Source: Panopea generosa
Lineage: Eukaryota > Mollusca > Bivalvia > Adapedonta > Hiatellidae
Assembly (NCBI GenBank): GCA_029582155.1
Contig: CM055894.1
Span: 29,195,707-29,259,706 of the forward strand
Reading direction: 5' to 3'
DNA: 64,000 nt
This document shows positions 21,745 to 34,813 of this stretch, piece after piece. The notes below the pieces were generated by a model. The model did not search any database and was not told the DNA's origin. It worked only from the letters and a program-made list of their open reading frames with translations. Both the position numbers and the translations under genes were made by a program. Numbering within the stretch: the first letter of the stretch is position 1; each line of letters opens with the position of its first letter.

Positions 21745-23985
21745 ATATAATGTTTAAAGTTTGTTAAACAGAGTTCTTTTTTTTAAATTTATGGTTGAAG
21801 ATGATTTTTTTGTTATCAATAATAATTTATTCAACACTGGGTCAAACTCTTTGTTTCCAAATAGAATATCAGTAATTGACCAGTTTGTAATAATAGCACT
21901 GTTCTTTTCTTTGATATAGTCAACAAGACTAGACATACATTGTTTTGATGTTGCACAGTCTATAAATAGATGTTTATGGTTTCAATTTCTGCCTGACAGA
22001 ATGTACACATTTCTGAAACAACGATATTCATTTTCTTCAGGAGTGAGTTTGTACCCATTATTTTATTATTGATTCTATATTGAAATCATTGTAAATTCGT
22101 ATCTGTAGTGAAACTAAATGGTAGAGCATAATATTTTGACCATCTTAAATTAATTCTTATATCTAACTCCTCTTCCAACTTACATTTTGAAGAAGGTTCA
22201 CTATTTTCTGAAAAAAAAAAAGTTTTATATATTGCTCTACAACCTTTTTATCATTAACAATAGTCAAGACTGGAAGTGGACATATAGGGTTCTGGCAATT
22301 ACTGGCTAAGTGTTGACACTTAAATTTATTTATGTATTGTCTTGCTAATGCAATAAGCCATTCAAATTCAAGAAAACTTTGTATTGATATTATACTTGTT
22401 GATGAATTCTCTGATGGTATACAAATTGCCATTGCTGTTCATTAGGTCATTTATAACTCATATTCCTTTAGAAACCAATGATTATAAAAATGCTCGAGCC
22501 TCCGACCTGAAGATTAGGGTTGTACCAAATGTATGAACTTTGTAAACCAGACCATGTGGTAGGTTCGATGTTTGATGAAAATATTTTGTATGACATGAAA
22601 ATATCTTTCCAAAAAAGATTATGAATTCTATTGATGTGGTTGTTAATAAAATCTGAACCAAATGCGGTGAAGTTTAATATAAACGGATACATTGTTTTAA
22701 AAATATCCAAATATTTTTTGTCAGTTGTTAATAAACGTCTTATCCATGTCAGTTTTAGAGAGGAAATAAATAATTCTAAGTTAACCATTTTTAAACCTCC
22801 TTTCATGTACGACTGGCAAATTACCGAACGTTTGACTTTATCAGGTTTCCCTTTCCATAAAAAATTAAATTCTTTTATTTGATTATCTTTTGGATTCGGT
22901 AATGTTAAAATTAAATTATTTATTTTCGATATTGTCAGACTTTTTAAAACTGTATTTTTTCCTCTTGGGGTAAGGATTCTCTTTGACCAATTTATTAAAA
23001 GTTGTTTAATCTGTTGTATTTTATCTTCATAGTTTATGTGAACAATTTTATCTAAATCAACAGAAAAGTGTATTCCCAATACCGTAAACTCATTAACCCA
23101 AGATAGATTCAATGGTTCACATAATTTTACGTCACTTGTTTTCATTGAACGTATCCAAACTGCTTTTGTTTTTTCGACATTTACATTAAGGCCGGAGATC
23201 TCTGCATAAAATTTTAATACATTAAGGGTGTTTAATAAAGATTTCTCAGACTCATCCAACATGAGTGAAGTATCGTCAGCATATTGTGAAATAAAAAATT
23301 CTGTATTGGCAATTTTTATTCCTTTTATATCAGGGTTGATTCGAATCGGGACAACAAGGGTCTCTGCACATATGATGAAAATATACGGGGATAATGGATC
23401 ACCTTGTCTACAACCGCGTTGTGGATAAAACCACTCAGATAAATGCCCATTAACAATAACACATGATTCAACATTTGTATAAAATAACTGTTTCCATTTT
23501 TTAATTGAAGAGCCAAAATTGAAAAAGTCTAGAACTGAGAAAATGAAAGACCAACTAACAGAATCAAACGCTTTCTCAAAATCGATTAAAAGAAGCATTC
23601 CAGGTAAATGTTGTTTTCCAACATAAAACATAATGTCATACAATAATCTAATATTTTCACCTATATATCTGCCAGATAAAAAACCTGTTTGGTCTTCATT
23701 AATAATATGTGGTAAAACATGTTTTACCCTTTGTGCTTTACTTGCTGATGCCAGTTTGTATGACCCATTTAAAAGAGATATTGGACGCCATTTTTTAAAA
23801 GTTGTTTATCTTTATTTCCTTTTGATAAACATGTAATGACTCCTTGTCTTTGGGAAATGGACAGTTCACCTTTGATAATACCTTCGTTTATAGCACGAAT
23901 TAAGAAATTCCCTATATCATACCAGAAAAAACCTAAAAAACTCAACAGTAAAACCGTCTAGACCTGGACTTTTATTATTCTGCAT
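21745..23985 (-). pseudogene. L1/Tx1-like LINE ORF2 relic: reverse transcriptase to C-terminus
   Basis: From the 5' side it reads NKSPGLDGFTVEFF, SQRQGVITCLSKGNKDK, then after a frameshift near 23800 PISLLNGSYKLAS and EDQTGFLSGRYIGENIR. The long open frame 23643-22468 holds LLLIDFEKAFDSV (motif A), GCRQGDPLSPYIF (motif B) and QYADDTSL (motif C, catalytic Asp pair), then the thumb and KGGLKMVNLELF. The C-terminal continuation, in shifted frames, includes IREFINKYNINTKFLEFEW, RWSKYYALPFSFT, FQYRINNKIMGTNS and the CTFC block. This order is normal for the family. No endonuclease or ORF1 is seen on the 5' side, so it is a 5'-truncated dead copy with few lesions. Confidence 0.88.
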
Positions 23986-25728
23986 TGTATTGTATTGATA
24001 TGTTATTATTTATGATGATAAGCTATGTAATATGCTTAATTCCGAAATAAACTATTCTGTATTCTGTTTAGGATGGCATGATTAAATTTCTTAGTTTGAT
24101 TGGTGAATCATTGAAGAATTTATTAACCATTAGCCATATAAGCCAATCACGTAGAGTGAATATTGGCTTTTCACTTAATTAATGACAGGTCAACAAGACA
24201 CTATACACACGTGTCACAGGTAAAACCAAAATAGCGTGAAATCCTGTTCCGGTAGTGTTTATTAGATGGCATTTCATTAATCCAATTAAGTTTGTTTAAA
24301 CAACAGATCGTATCAAACTAATCTCATTAATCTCTCCGCAGCCAAGTAAAATAATATTTCAGTGAACATTTCATATAGTATTCATAAATATTACAATTAT
24401 ATATTTATTAGGAATTATGAAATAAATTTTAAATTTTCTTTAAAATATATTTCACTGCCGCAGTCGTTTAGATGAAACAATCGATGACATTTGTGGACAA
24501 AATGATTACTTAGATTTTTGTAGTTTCGCAATTGCATTTCTAACTGTAAACATTGAATTTGATATAAGTCCGTGTTGTTTTGATATCCAAGAGTATGAAG
24601 ACCCATTTACGAAATTGTTTAAACAATGGTTATTTTTAGTATTTTTCTAAAGGTTGAAAAGATGCCCAAAAATGTTACAAGTCGAGTTAAAAATTAAAAA
24701 AATATATCAAAATACATTGTATTTGCACAAAATCAGTTAGATAAACTCATGTACTAAATTTTCTTCCATGAATTATGTGATGTTTCTTATTTCTTAGTTG
24801 TCACTTATTTATAAAATATTATTTATTATATATGTAAATCCAATATGTCAAATTATTTCATCATGCATTGAGGTAAGCCTAATACACGTATGAACAAGTT
24901 CTGTTCTGATATATATTATTGAAAATGTTTTATAATTATATAATAAATATTGATCAATTATAATCATCAACATTTTTAATTATAAAGTGTTCATATTAGT
25001 GTGACGGATTATGTTCCACACCTTTCTCTCTTACTAAGGAAACCGTTTACCACTATCGGCCGATAGTCACAATTGTAGGTAAACTAATTGCTCAAGTTTA
25101 ACACTCCATAACTTCTTTATTTTTGATCCGATTTTAATTTTGTTTATATCACACAAAAAGTGCAGAACATCAGCATGGCAAGCATGTAAAAATAATTTAA
25201 ATCAAACACTAAATAAAGATTTTCCACCAGCAACTTTTTAATGTGAAATAATATATTTTTATTACCTATTTCGAAGTACTGCATCTTCCGTAATTCTTGA
25301 TCGATTTTTCAAAAATTTTTGCTTTTTTAAAACTACATTACATTACCTACATATAAATATAAAACATATTAAATTCTAAAAGTTAAAGGGTACCGCCAGT
25401 TTTTTCGGGCGAAAAATATTGTGTAAATTTAATGGTAATGACCTGCTATTTTCAACTGTCTGAATCTAATTCATTTGATAACGGATTTTAATTATCTTTT
25501 CAGTTTAAACTAGATAGTCTAAGCTTTCTAAAGATATAAACATGTTTAAAATCGGTTGATAATCAAAGAAGTTAGTGTGCATCGCCAGCTACTCTTTCTA
25601 AAAAAACTAAATTTAACACTTCCGACAGGTTTTACACCTGCCATACAATACCGTTTAGTTAGAGAGGAACAAGACATATTCATATCTGAATCGCGGCCGA
25701 TGAAACGACATTTTTTTACTTGCTCTGA
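23986..25728. other. Intergenic AT-rich region
   Basis: No gene recognised. It contains a perfect 16-bp palindrome, ACTATCGGCCGATAGT, at 25052-25067, GC-rich against an AT-rich background. Otherwise it holds only short stop-bounded frames. Confidence 0.4.
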
Positions 25729-25729
25729 C

Positions 25730-25809
<80 letters not shown>
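25729..25809. repeat. (CTGT)n microsatellite
   Basis: About 20 uninterrupted CTGT units. Looser TCCG/CTGT-like runs continue to about 26130 (GTCCGTTCGTCCGTCTG and similar). ORFs on both strands across it are translations of the repeat and not genes. Confidence 0.95.
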
Positions 25810-26148
25810 ATCTTCATAAAAAATGACCATACATTGATTGAAGTGCTTGTCCGTTCGTCCGTCTGTCTGTATGTTTGCTTTGTTGTTAGTAATACTATGT
25901 GACTCCACCATGTATAACTCATGTGGTACTCAATCACTATCCTGTTATGCTCATTATCTTGATTAAAGATAATCGCACATTGAAGTGTCCGTTCGTCCAT
26001 ATGTCCAGGCCTGAAGCCACATTGAAAAGGAATAGTATGTATTTCCGTCCGTCCGTCAATATATCTGTAAGTTCGTCCGCAGAGCCGATGCCCGTCCATC
26101 TATCAGTCCAGCCGTCTGTCTGCCTGTCTGTAACCGTAGCGATGGTCT
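25810..26148. other. Spacer with TCCG-like simple repeats
   Basis: Contains scattered GTCCGTCCGTC-type words and no gene. Confidence 0.4.
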
Positions 26149-26395
26149 GGTGAAAGAGTGCCACCTCGCATGCGGAAAGTCTTGATAAAATGATACTAGA
26201 TTCTGAAGCTTCCTCCCTCGTCGTTCAACATTAAGATGATAGTGCTTGGTCTGATCAGCTCGGTGTCAGTATGATAATTAAGGGTGGGATACCATATCAC
26301 GTGCCTAGTGATGCTCTAGTGTTGCAGGTCTCAGAATACTGTCTCATGTAGATAGCACTGATATTTTTAAAGCGACGCTGAACACCATACAACAT
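26149..26395 (+). mobile_element. Decayed family-A tRNA-SINE
   Basis: Shares with the SINE at 15768 the CCTCGCATGCGAAAG-like head remnant, GGTGTCAGTATGATAAT, GATACCATATCACGTG, GATGCTC and the AAAGCGACGCTGAACACCAT end. The B box is eroded. No clear duplication. Confidence 0.65.
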
Positions 26396-28879
26396 GCTTG
26401 TGTGTGTATATATGTCTGTCTCATGTGCTGTAGCACTATGTGAGGTGTGCTCAATTACTTTTCATAAATTTTACTACTAAGGAAAGCTCATGTTAGGCCT
26501 ATCCATTAATGCTCTGTTACCCTTTACGTAGAATAGTGGCTGATTGATTTCTTGATTGACTGATGATTGTAAAAGTTAAAAACCTACATTTCATTTGTAC
26601 TTACACAGTTTAACCTAGTATTTCCTTTAACCAAACTGACTTCTTGGCAAACAATAATTTATTGTCTTTCATCTTGCCGCTTCCTTTCATATAAGTTCAA
26701 AATCACAAAGCTAACATTTTAAACATGCTACGGCTAGGCTAAAAACCAACCAACTCAACCAATTGACATGTCAATCTCAACAAGGTTTTCCTCTAACTGA
26801 CCAAAATTCCATCCTACCAAAGAGGCCTCAAGCTCTTTTCGCTGATTAGTCACCTGACTATTGGTCAGTTTCTTAATTACTAAGTCCATTTGAACCTGCC
26901 CATATCTTATGAAAAAAACAATATGTCATCTCTTCATCATGATAAACCTACAACTATATTGTATATCTATCTACCTGGAATCTTATCTCCATAACCAGTC
27001 ATATATCACCTCATTTATTGCCATGATTGATCTTTGATAAATCAATTTCTTAACTCTTCTTTAAATTCCATCTTTGAAATATTACAACAATTTGAGAATT
27101 TCATACCTTATAAGAATTATTAACTACCATAATATAACATTCCTCCCTTGTTTAAGATAAAATATTTATTTACAAATGTATTTTTGTCGATTCTTTATAA
27201 CTTCCTAAGTTAGTAAACTCTTGATTTGTAATTAAGGTTATTTTGATTACACTTACTTAAAACAGTTTTGCTTGTATCCTGTTATGGTAACCGGTAATAA
27301 TTAAGCAATGCTTACTTTCTCACCGAGGTGTCAAACTTAGGATATGCCAATCTCTGATAAATAAACGTCTGATTGTAAATTTATTAAGATTAAATCATTT
27401 TGATTGTTATCCTACGACAATTCACATTACATTATTTTTTTTTCATTCTATTATAATATTCTAACATTTTTATACTGTTATCTATACGTATGCCAATTCT
27501 TATTACATACTATATTTTCATTCTGTTATATTTTTGTTTTGTTTTATCACAACTGATTTTTATTCTAATTATATATAATTTTCTAACATTGTGTAGGCGC
27601 CAGACTTTCTGTTGAGTATCTGTTGCTCTTTTCATATGCACCAAACAACTGCTTCCTTACGGTTTCAAAAAGTAGTTCTTAATTATTTATGTATCTGTCG
27701 GATGATAGTAACTTTTTACTGTTAAAAAAAATAAATAATGACGTTCAAACGTGTCAGAGTCATTACTGTCTCAGTCTGCACAAGATTGGTATTTAACGGA
27801 GCGTAGCGAAGGGTGAAATGCAGGAGTGTCAATAGTAATTAGCATATCGCATAGCAACAATAAAAATAGTCATGAAGCTAATGTTACCGTCTTTCTGCTT
27901 GAAAAGTTTAAGTTGTCGCCAATATAAATTTCAACGTTCGATTCAGAAATGTATAACATTATCACAGAAATGTTCTGTAATAGGCCAGGTACGTCGTTTA
28001 GATTCAGATCATTTCATTTTAAAGTAACATTTGTACGTAATAAAGTCGCGGAAGATCGCCTTTTTCGGCCGGCCTTTCGCCGAACTAATCTTAATCGTAG
28101 CGTATTATCGAAGGCATTTTACAAGTAAAGAAGACAATGCAATCGTAAATGGTTTTCCCATCATCTTATTTCAACTAAGATAGCATAAAAGCACCACTCA
28201 AATAGTTTATTTTGTAAATAAATTTAAGAATATGTGTGAAGCAAAAATACGAAACTACCAAGAGGTCTCTCATCGGATGTTGACAAATTTGAGAAACCCG
28301 GTCCAAAAGTCGGATGCTTAAAGTCGGTGCATAGGTTAATGCAGTCCCGTTTGTTAGGCATGTTTTAAGACTTAACTATATTAATGTCTACCTTTTAAAA
28401 ATTTATATTTATTTCGAAATAAACAGATACCTAATGAAAATATTCTTCATTACAGAATCAAACATTAAAGATACAAACATATCAATTGTATTAACCTGAT
28501 AACATATTACAAGTTGTCCATTAAGAAAAACACTGCTTTACTTTTGTTGTATGGCAACACTTTTTAAATATAGAATAGAAACAAATATTTGAAATACATC
28601 ATCGGATACCCGGGCTTGTCAATTTTATACATCGTGATGGACGGAGAGTGTCAATTGATATCTTGGGTATCCGTCAATTCATTAATGAACACAAAACCTA
28701 AATCTTTTTCAGTACAGGATAGGATACCCATCCCTTACCCACCCCATCTTATTTCTTGTTTTATGTATTTCTGAGAGAAACACTGAAATGTGTCTATGTT
28801 TTTTTTATTTGAATTAGATACGATTTTCTAATAAGAATTGCTTCATAAATAATCAATACCAGTATTCCCCCCCACCCCT
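26396..28879. other. Intergenic region, nothing firmly recognised
   Basis: Long AT-rich stretch. Loosely repeated phrases such as TACTGTTATCTATACGTATGCC (near 27473) reappear near 29178. A 61-codon frame at 28589-28774 has no recognisable family. No RNA gene found. Confidence 0.35.
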
Positions 28880-29094
28880 GTGGTAAGCGTATTACTATCT
28901 ATCTTTGGTTCGTGAGTTTGAATCCCATCCGGTCACAGTCTTCGTTGATTGATATATGATATTACTTCTGATTGACACGTCTCTCACCACTGATTCAAGT
29001 GGCAAAGATATCTGTTACTTGCTAAGATGGGTTCCCTCAAATACTGGTTAACCTTTCGGGATCCCAGGAAAAATAAGTTAGGTTAACTAGTCGT
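28880..29094 (+). mobile_element. Strongly decayed SINE-like sequence
   Basis: A B-box-like GAGTTTGAATCCC is followed by CTCACCACTGATTCAAGTGG, then CCCTCAAATACTGGTTAACC and CGGGATCCCAGGAAAA, words I associate with bivalve SINE bodies. The A-box side is weak and no duplication was found. Confidence 0.4.
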
Positions 29095-29224
29095 TTTTTA
29101 GCCCTAGATGGCATAGCAATAACTTTAAATTTTCAAAGAAACAAGTGGTGCCTCTCAGGACCGTTAGTCCTTTGATTTATACTGTATTATCTATACGTTT
29201 GCCTATGCTTATTAGTAGTATTGG

Positions 29225-29490
29225 GGCCGCTTTGGTTGTAAACAAACGGGCGCCATCTTGTTGACCTAGTTACTATTTATAGTAAGTCATTTGCATATAA
29301 GCGATTTGGATCATAGCGCATGTGCGACATTGACAACAGGTGCGCGGCGGCCATTTTGGATGTGTGCGCAGCGGCCATGTTGAACGCGTGTCGGAAGGCG
29401 GCCATCTTGGATGACTACTGATGGTAACACGTTTGCGCATGTGCGGTGGCCATTTTAGATAACGTCGTATGTGAGGCCATAGTTTTAATA
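29225..29490. promoter_or_regulatory. GC-rich cluster of GCGGCCATNTTGGAT and GCGCATGTGCG motifs
   Basis: In an AT-rich neighbourhood, this stretch has four GG(C/T)GGCCAT(T/G/C)TT-type words (near 29346, 29371, 29398 and 29445), a GGGCGCCATCTTG word at 29248, and two GCGCATGTGCG words (29317 and 29434). The first class resembles YY1 sites and the second NRF1 sites, both common near animal promoters. No downstream gene was recognised, so it could also be an old tandem repeat with ~25-bp units. Confidence 0.4.
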
Positions 29491-29627
29491 TAGAAGTCAT
29501 ATCTAAGTTTAGAACGATAGTCATGCTTTTAGTAAAAACGTCTCAAAAGTATTCCGAGCTGACTTGTATACTCAATCTAGGGCGTGGTCGCAGACATTAG
29601 GGGGGTCAGGTCCTCAGCCATAGACGG

Positions 29628-30107
29628 AGACGTTTTAGAAACAACCGTTTCTTAAAAAAAATAAACATGAACTACATCTATTTTATATAACAACTACGAC
29701 TAAAAATATAATAACAAATAATTAAAACTAACTTTAATAAATAACTTAATAAATAATTAAAACTGTTATGAACAAATAACTGAATAAATAATTAAATATA
29801 GACTCTATAAATATTTTATATGTTTCTTCTCCAACGGCCAACACTCAAAAGAACGTCCTACGTTTATGAGACGTTTTAGTGACAACCGTTTCTAAAAAAC
29901 TAAACATGGACTACATCTGTTTATATAATATGTTTATGTAATAAATTAAAACATAATAATAAATAATTAAAACTAACTGTAATAAATAACTGAAAATATA
30001 AGTAAATACGAATGAACAAATAACTGATTAATAATTGAAATTAAATATAGACTCTATACATAACTTACATGTTTCTTCTTCAACGGCCAACACTCAAATG
30101 AATTCCC
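29628..30107. repeat. Tandem duplication, two ~240-bp units
   Basis: Both units start GAGACGTTTTAG(A/T)(A/G)ACAACCG (29628 and 29868), pass through AACTACATCTATTT-like and AATAAATAATTAAAAC blocks, and end TTTCTTCT(C/T)CAACGGCCAACA. They are diverged and without coding potential. Confidence 0.75.
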
Positions 30108-30720
30108 TACGTTACACAAGATACAAAGTGACTTTGCGCACGACTTTTCTATTTTTAGATATAGCATTTTACAACCATTGCATCAGTCGAACCCCGCGCT
30201 AAGAGATTAGTGTCAAGCCTAGTATATGTCTCCTTACTGTCTGCTCTTGTATTGACACGAGACATAATCCCTTAGCGGATTAGTCAACATACGCTGGATA
30301 CACCACAATGGCCTATTGATATGTCAGAGTACCTTTACGTGACCCCAGTATGTCTAGCGTCTACCGGATATGAACACAATAGCCCATTCATCAGCCAAAA
30401 GTTAATCTCCTTAACGTCGTCAGTATGTCTAGCGTTTGTTTATTTAGGCACGGAAGTGTAACAATGGTGTATTCAAGTGTCAAACTTATTCACTGTACAA
30501 TAGATCAAAAGATCCTTAATGTACACGTTCTATTGAAAGACAACGACCGTTCAGTACATGACCTGGCTTGTCGAGGGGTATGCTGTGTGTGATCAAAGCT
30601 AGCGGAACTATTTTGAACAAAAGATCAATAGGTTCTTTGTGTGCACGTTCTATTCATGAGTGTACGGGTCTGGACAGGTTTGAATTTGTTTGAACAAGTA
30701 TTTCTATTTTTAATCGACCA
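30108..30720. other. Intergenic region with diverged short repeats
   Basis: CAGTATGTCTAGCGT occurs twice (about 30347 and 30421). A pair of blocks with AAAAGATC and CACGTTCTATT(G/C)A occurs at about 30497 and 30617. No gene recognised. Confidence 0.4.
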
Positions 30721-30891
30721 ATGAGAATCGATGACGTGTGTCATTGCTGGACATACCGTACCATTCAGAAGAAAACGCCGACTATTGTTAAGTCAGGACA
30801 AACTTATCACGAGACTACTACGAGCATTCTATTTAAGACATACAGTACGAGCAGAAATAAGTACAATAGAAGAATAAACGAAATACTGACA

Positions 30892-30996
30892 CCACCACCA
30901 CAGCCACCATCAACATCACCACAGCCACAACCACGACCACTACCACCACCACCACCACCACTAATACCACCACAACCACCACCACAACCACCACAA
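30892..30996 (+). repeat. Degenerate (CCA)n microsatellite inside a 102-codon ORF
   Basis: Imperfect CCA/CAA triplets. The surrounding ATG frame 30721-31029 (102 residues, proline-rich second half) follows a CCAATGAG and TGACGTG pair, but nothing else supports a gene. I treat the proline tract as translated microsatellite. Confidence 0.7.
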
Positions 30997-31029
30997 TTGG
31001 CAAACGTCAACTGGGAAATTAAAATCTAG

Positions 31030-31788
31030 TTTAAGGTGCACCAAACCTCACTTTAACCCTCCTCTTAAAATTAAAAGTTGCCATATAATGTATTTGTAAA
31101 CCACTGTAAACTGAACATTGGTTTCGAAATCTCACAGAACGAATACTGTGTACTGCTCTCACGCTGGTTTACAAAATGTCCGTGTTTTTAACCATGGCTG
31201 TTCCTTCACAAATTAATACAAGCTGAAAATCTTCATATTGTAACACGAGAGTATAACACATTCTTCCTCTGATAAGACATGTTTTATGACTACTAGATAC
31301 TCGGACGGACGAATAGACGGACGACCTAATTTAAAACAATACGCATCTTATGTGACGCATAATAGACATGCATTGCAAACAGGGATAACGATTTCACAGG
31401 ATGATGAATGGCCTTTCTACGCGTAAGGTGTCGTTGTTTTTACAGCAATTTCGACGGTGGATCATTTGCAAATGTGAAATAATGATCGAAGGTAACATTT
31501 TCGACGTTAAGTAATGAATGACCAAGGGGTTCCAAAACTGTTCGTAACCAACGGTGTGAGTTATTGAAAACACATCGCCAAGGTAAACAACATCACAGTC
31601 AAGGCTTTTGGTTGGATATTGCCTTGCAATACAGAAACTTTTTTGTAATGCATACGATTTTACATATGCTTTACATGTATTTCCCTATAGAGTAATTTTC
31701 TTTCGTTGTCATGTATGCATTGTTATTGAATATGTTTTAATCCCTCTATTTTTATTTGTAAAATTTATATTATTGCTAGATTAAAGCT
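31030..31788. other. Intergenic spacer
   Basis: No feature recognised. It ends with AGATTAAAGCT (31778-31788), the left target duplication of the following SINE. Confidence 0.4.
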
Positions 31789-31996
31789 TAAAGGTTCTCA
31801 GTAGCCAAATGGTCTAAGGCGTCATTTTAAGATCACTTACATATGAGATCATAAGGTCGAATCCCGCTCGGTCCAAACATCTTATGTGAGAAGATTTGCC
31901 AGTTACTTACGGAATGGCTACTCAAACGCACCCATCAGTAAAACTAAATATGTATAATCCGAGATGTGTTGAAAATGGTGTCAATTTTCAATAACA
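31789..31996 (+). mobile_element. tRNA-derived SINE (family B) with 11-bp target duplication
   Basis: A-box-like TAGCCAAATGGTCTAAGGC and B-box-like GGTCGAATCCC with an intervening variable-arm-like stretch suggest a leucine- or serine-type tRNA ancestor. The body has GCCAGTTACTTACGGAA and CAGTAAAACTAAATATG. AGATTAAAGCT flanks both ends (31778-31788 and 31997-32007), fixing the boundaries. The same family recurs at 47085-47308. Confidence 0.85.
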
Positions 31997-32007
31997 AGAT
32001 TAAAGCT

Positions 32008-34813
32008 ATCCTCTCTGCACGTATGAAATATATCAATTTATATAATGTTACATTATTATCGGCAGAGACGTTTTTTTCTGTTTTATTTACGTATCAAATA
32101 CAATGTTATGTAAAAGCCTTAATGCTATAATTTTAAACATGTTCACGAATACAAGTCATTTGTGTTAATATTTGATGGAACTAAAATTATAGCAGGTTCA
32201 ACATAAAACATAACTTTTTCAATTGATTGTAAGAGCTCAATTTTGAATAGATTGGGCATTAAATAATAAAACAGAAATGTGTACTTCAGCTATTCTAATA
32301 TTTTTTTATCTTGTATAAAAGCATACTGATGTTATTTCCTTTAATAATGTTGAGTAGTATACACTTTTAACTGTTCCCGTATATAAACATTTAGGTAAAG
32401 GGTCAGCTGACAATCAAATGTATAAATATAACATGTTTGTGTTACAGTTGCATTTATACTGATTTATTTTTTTTTTCAGTGTATAATATTTGCGAATTCT
32501 CCGCTACATTCCACTATGATCATCGATTATAATTAGACTTTAAATCGTCGTAATGAAATAACGCTTTCTGTTATTAGCAGCTATCACTTCCTTGTGTTTA
32601 ATCGTTCTTTGGATGCAGATCCTTTACATTTATTCTAAGCGTTACAGGGTGCTTCTTACAAGAGTGTTAAAATAATGCACCTTTCAAACTTTCTGGAACT
32701 AGAGGTAATCTAAAAGAATTATGTAACGGCAAAATTACAATTTGTTTATTATAATGAGTTAAACAATACAACGATATTGATGAAAATGATGGCTTCGGTT
32801 GTTCAAGGATTACCGAAAAGATTTTGGAGCTTGTCTCAAATTTCGAATATTGGTATTTGTCCCCTTTAATATTAAGAATAATTGTTTAGAAACTATTCAT
32901 TAGGATCGCAGTGTTGTAATGGTCTTGTCTTTTCTCATTGATTATCTATGCAACAGATGTTATACGGATCATAAAAAATATCTAACTACATTATTTTATC
33001 TTGATCCGTTAAAAGAGTGTTTATTCATGTTCTGTCATACACACTGGTCCCACAAACCCTCCTGTTTAGAACAAAAAAGCGGGGTATCAGAAGGCTAGAT
33101 TTTATATGGTCTGTATATATAATGCAAACGAGAACAACAGAAACATATAGGACATTGACTTGCATATGTTGCATGATACACAGTATCAATGAAAATGAAA
33201 ATGTTGTTTTGGAAAATGTATGGTTATATTTTTCAAGAGTATATGTAAATCAGTACCTGATTATCTTTGGAATAAAGTTTAAATCCAATTTCACAAATAC
33301 ACAATTTATTAAAACTACATCTGCGCTCCGTTCATTACTGGTTTCGGGCGATATACGTACCTCCTTTTATGCACACGCAAAAAAAGTAATTTTATTTATA
33401 TAAAATCTATATATCTATTGGCCAAAGGTGTCACGTGGTGTCACGTGATTGTTAAAGCTATGTATTTGGCATTGCCATTTTCTGTTAACATTATGCGCCC
33501 ACAGTGTCTCAGACCTGATGGGTGGACCAGGATATTCACCTCAAGTGATTCGCTTACGAAACATACGATTACATACTAACATACGACTGCATACATACAT
33601 ACGACTGCATACGGTGAATTAAAGTCTTCATATTACAATTAATCTTTAATTAAGTAACACAGTTGAACAATCCTCTGTATCATTTAAAACACTGTTAATT
33701 AATAAAATCAAAAGCACCGAATCCATATAGTTAACTAGTTGAATACATAATTAAAAAGACTAATATAATAAACTAGTACCATCATTAATTAGTTCACCGA
33801 AAGTTTCATCACTCATCGATCATCAATCATTCATACAGTACAAATTTATAATACTCATCTTTTTAAATTATCATTTTTCCTGCTCTCCAAAATGCCCAGC
33901 GCAAAACGGTAAATATAAACTTTATTCTCAAATAAAGTTAATTACATTGTCTAACAGGGCCATCGAAACTAGTGGGCAAATTAAAAACAGCAAAGTTACT
34001 TATAATTACGTGAGTATATACGACGATGATAAGTAAACAACTATAGAAAATGATGCATTGTAACTAGATGGATGCATACACGTAACAAAATATTATATGA
34101 TTCACTCTGTACTACATTGATATCAGTAAAAGCTATTATTTTAGATGTGAGCAACAGATATTAGTAATGATCATATACATAATTTTAAAGGATATTGAAA
34201 TACGTTCATTTGTCTAGAAAGCATTCCAGCCATTCTTAGACTGCTATTTATAGCTAGGTCTGTAATCAACATATATCACGCCGTTCTATTTTAATACAAA
34301 TAGTATTGCTTGTATTTCGAAAGCATACATAATACAACGGACTCGAGTCGGATGCAGTGGCACATACACTTTCTAAAAAACAAGAGCCAAACGGCTTTTA
34401 ACAAAATGTATTAAATTGCTACATCTGCATTGACAAATATATGAACATCATAACAAGATAGGCACGCGTCTACAGTTTACACCACATACACCCTGACTAT
34501 AATAATTTGCACACACGTATAACGTTTATCTATTTTTAGCGAAAGCCGATATTTAAACAGACCGGTTTTCCCATACATTATTAAGTTATTGTTTAATTCG
34601 CATGTGTATGACCACCAATGGTATCATACCATTTTTTCAATCCGATACCTTATTGGGCATAACATTTACTTGTGTATTGCTTTTCATAATGCTGTTATCG
34701 AAATAGCTAACACATTAACTAACACACCATAGTAATTTTAAATACAATAGAACTCGCATCATTATTTCTAACACAGATCCTTCGGAATTAATTATATTAT
34801 CATTATTTAAGGA
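32008..34813. other. Intergenic region; duplicated CACGTG box at 33428-33447
   Basis: The 10-bp word GTGTCACGTG occurs twice head-to-tail, giving two E-boxes 10 bp apart. A 128-codon frame at 33017-33403 begins only with GTG and has no family resemblance. A short ACATACGACTGCAT tandem lies near 33578-33613. No other gene seen. Confidence 0.4.

Noticed and set aside
25546-26164. Long ORFs on both strands with repeated DRQT or SVCL units
   Set aside because: They are translations of the CTGT tetranucleotide repeat.
30721-31029. 102-codon ORF with a proline-rich tail and CCAAT/CRE-like words just upstream
   Set aside because: The proline tract is a translated CCA microsatellite and the N-terminal half has no recognisable family.
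33017-33403. 128-codon frame
   Set aside because: Starts with GTG in a eukaryotic context, AT-driven composition, no motif.
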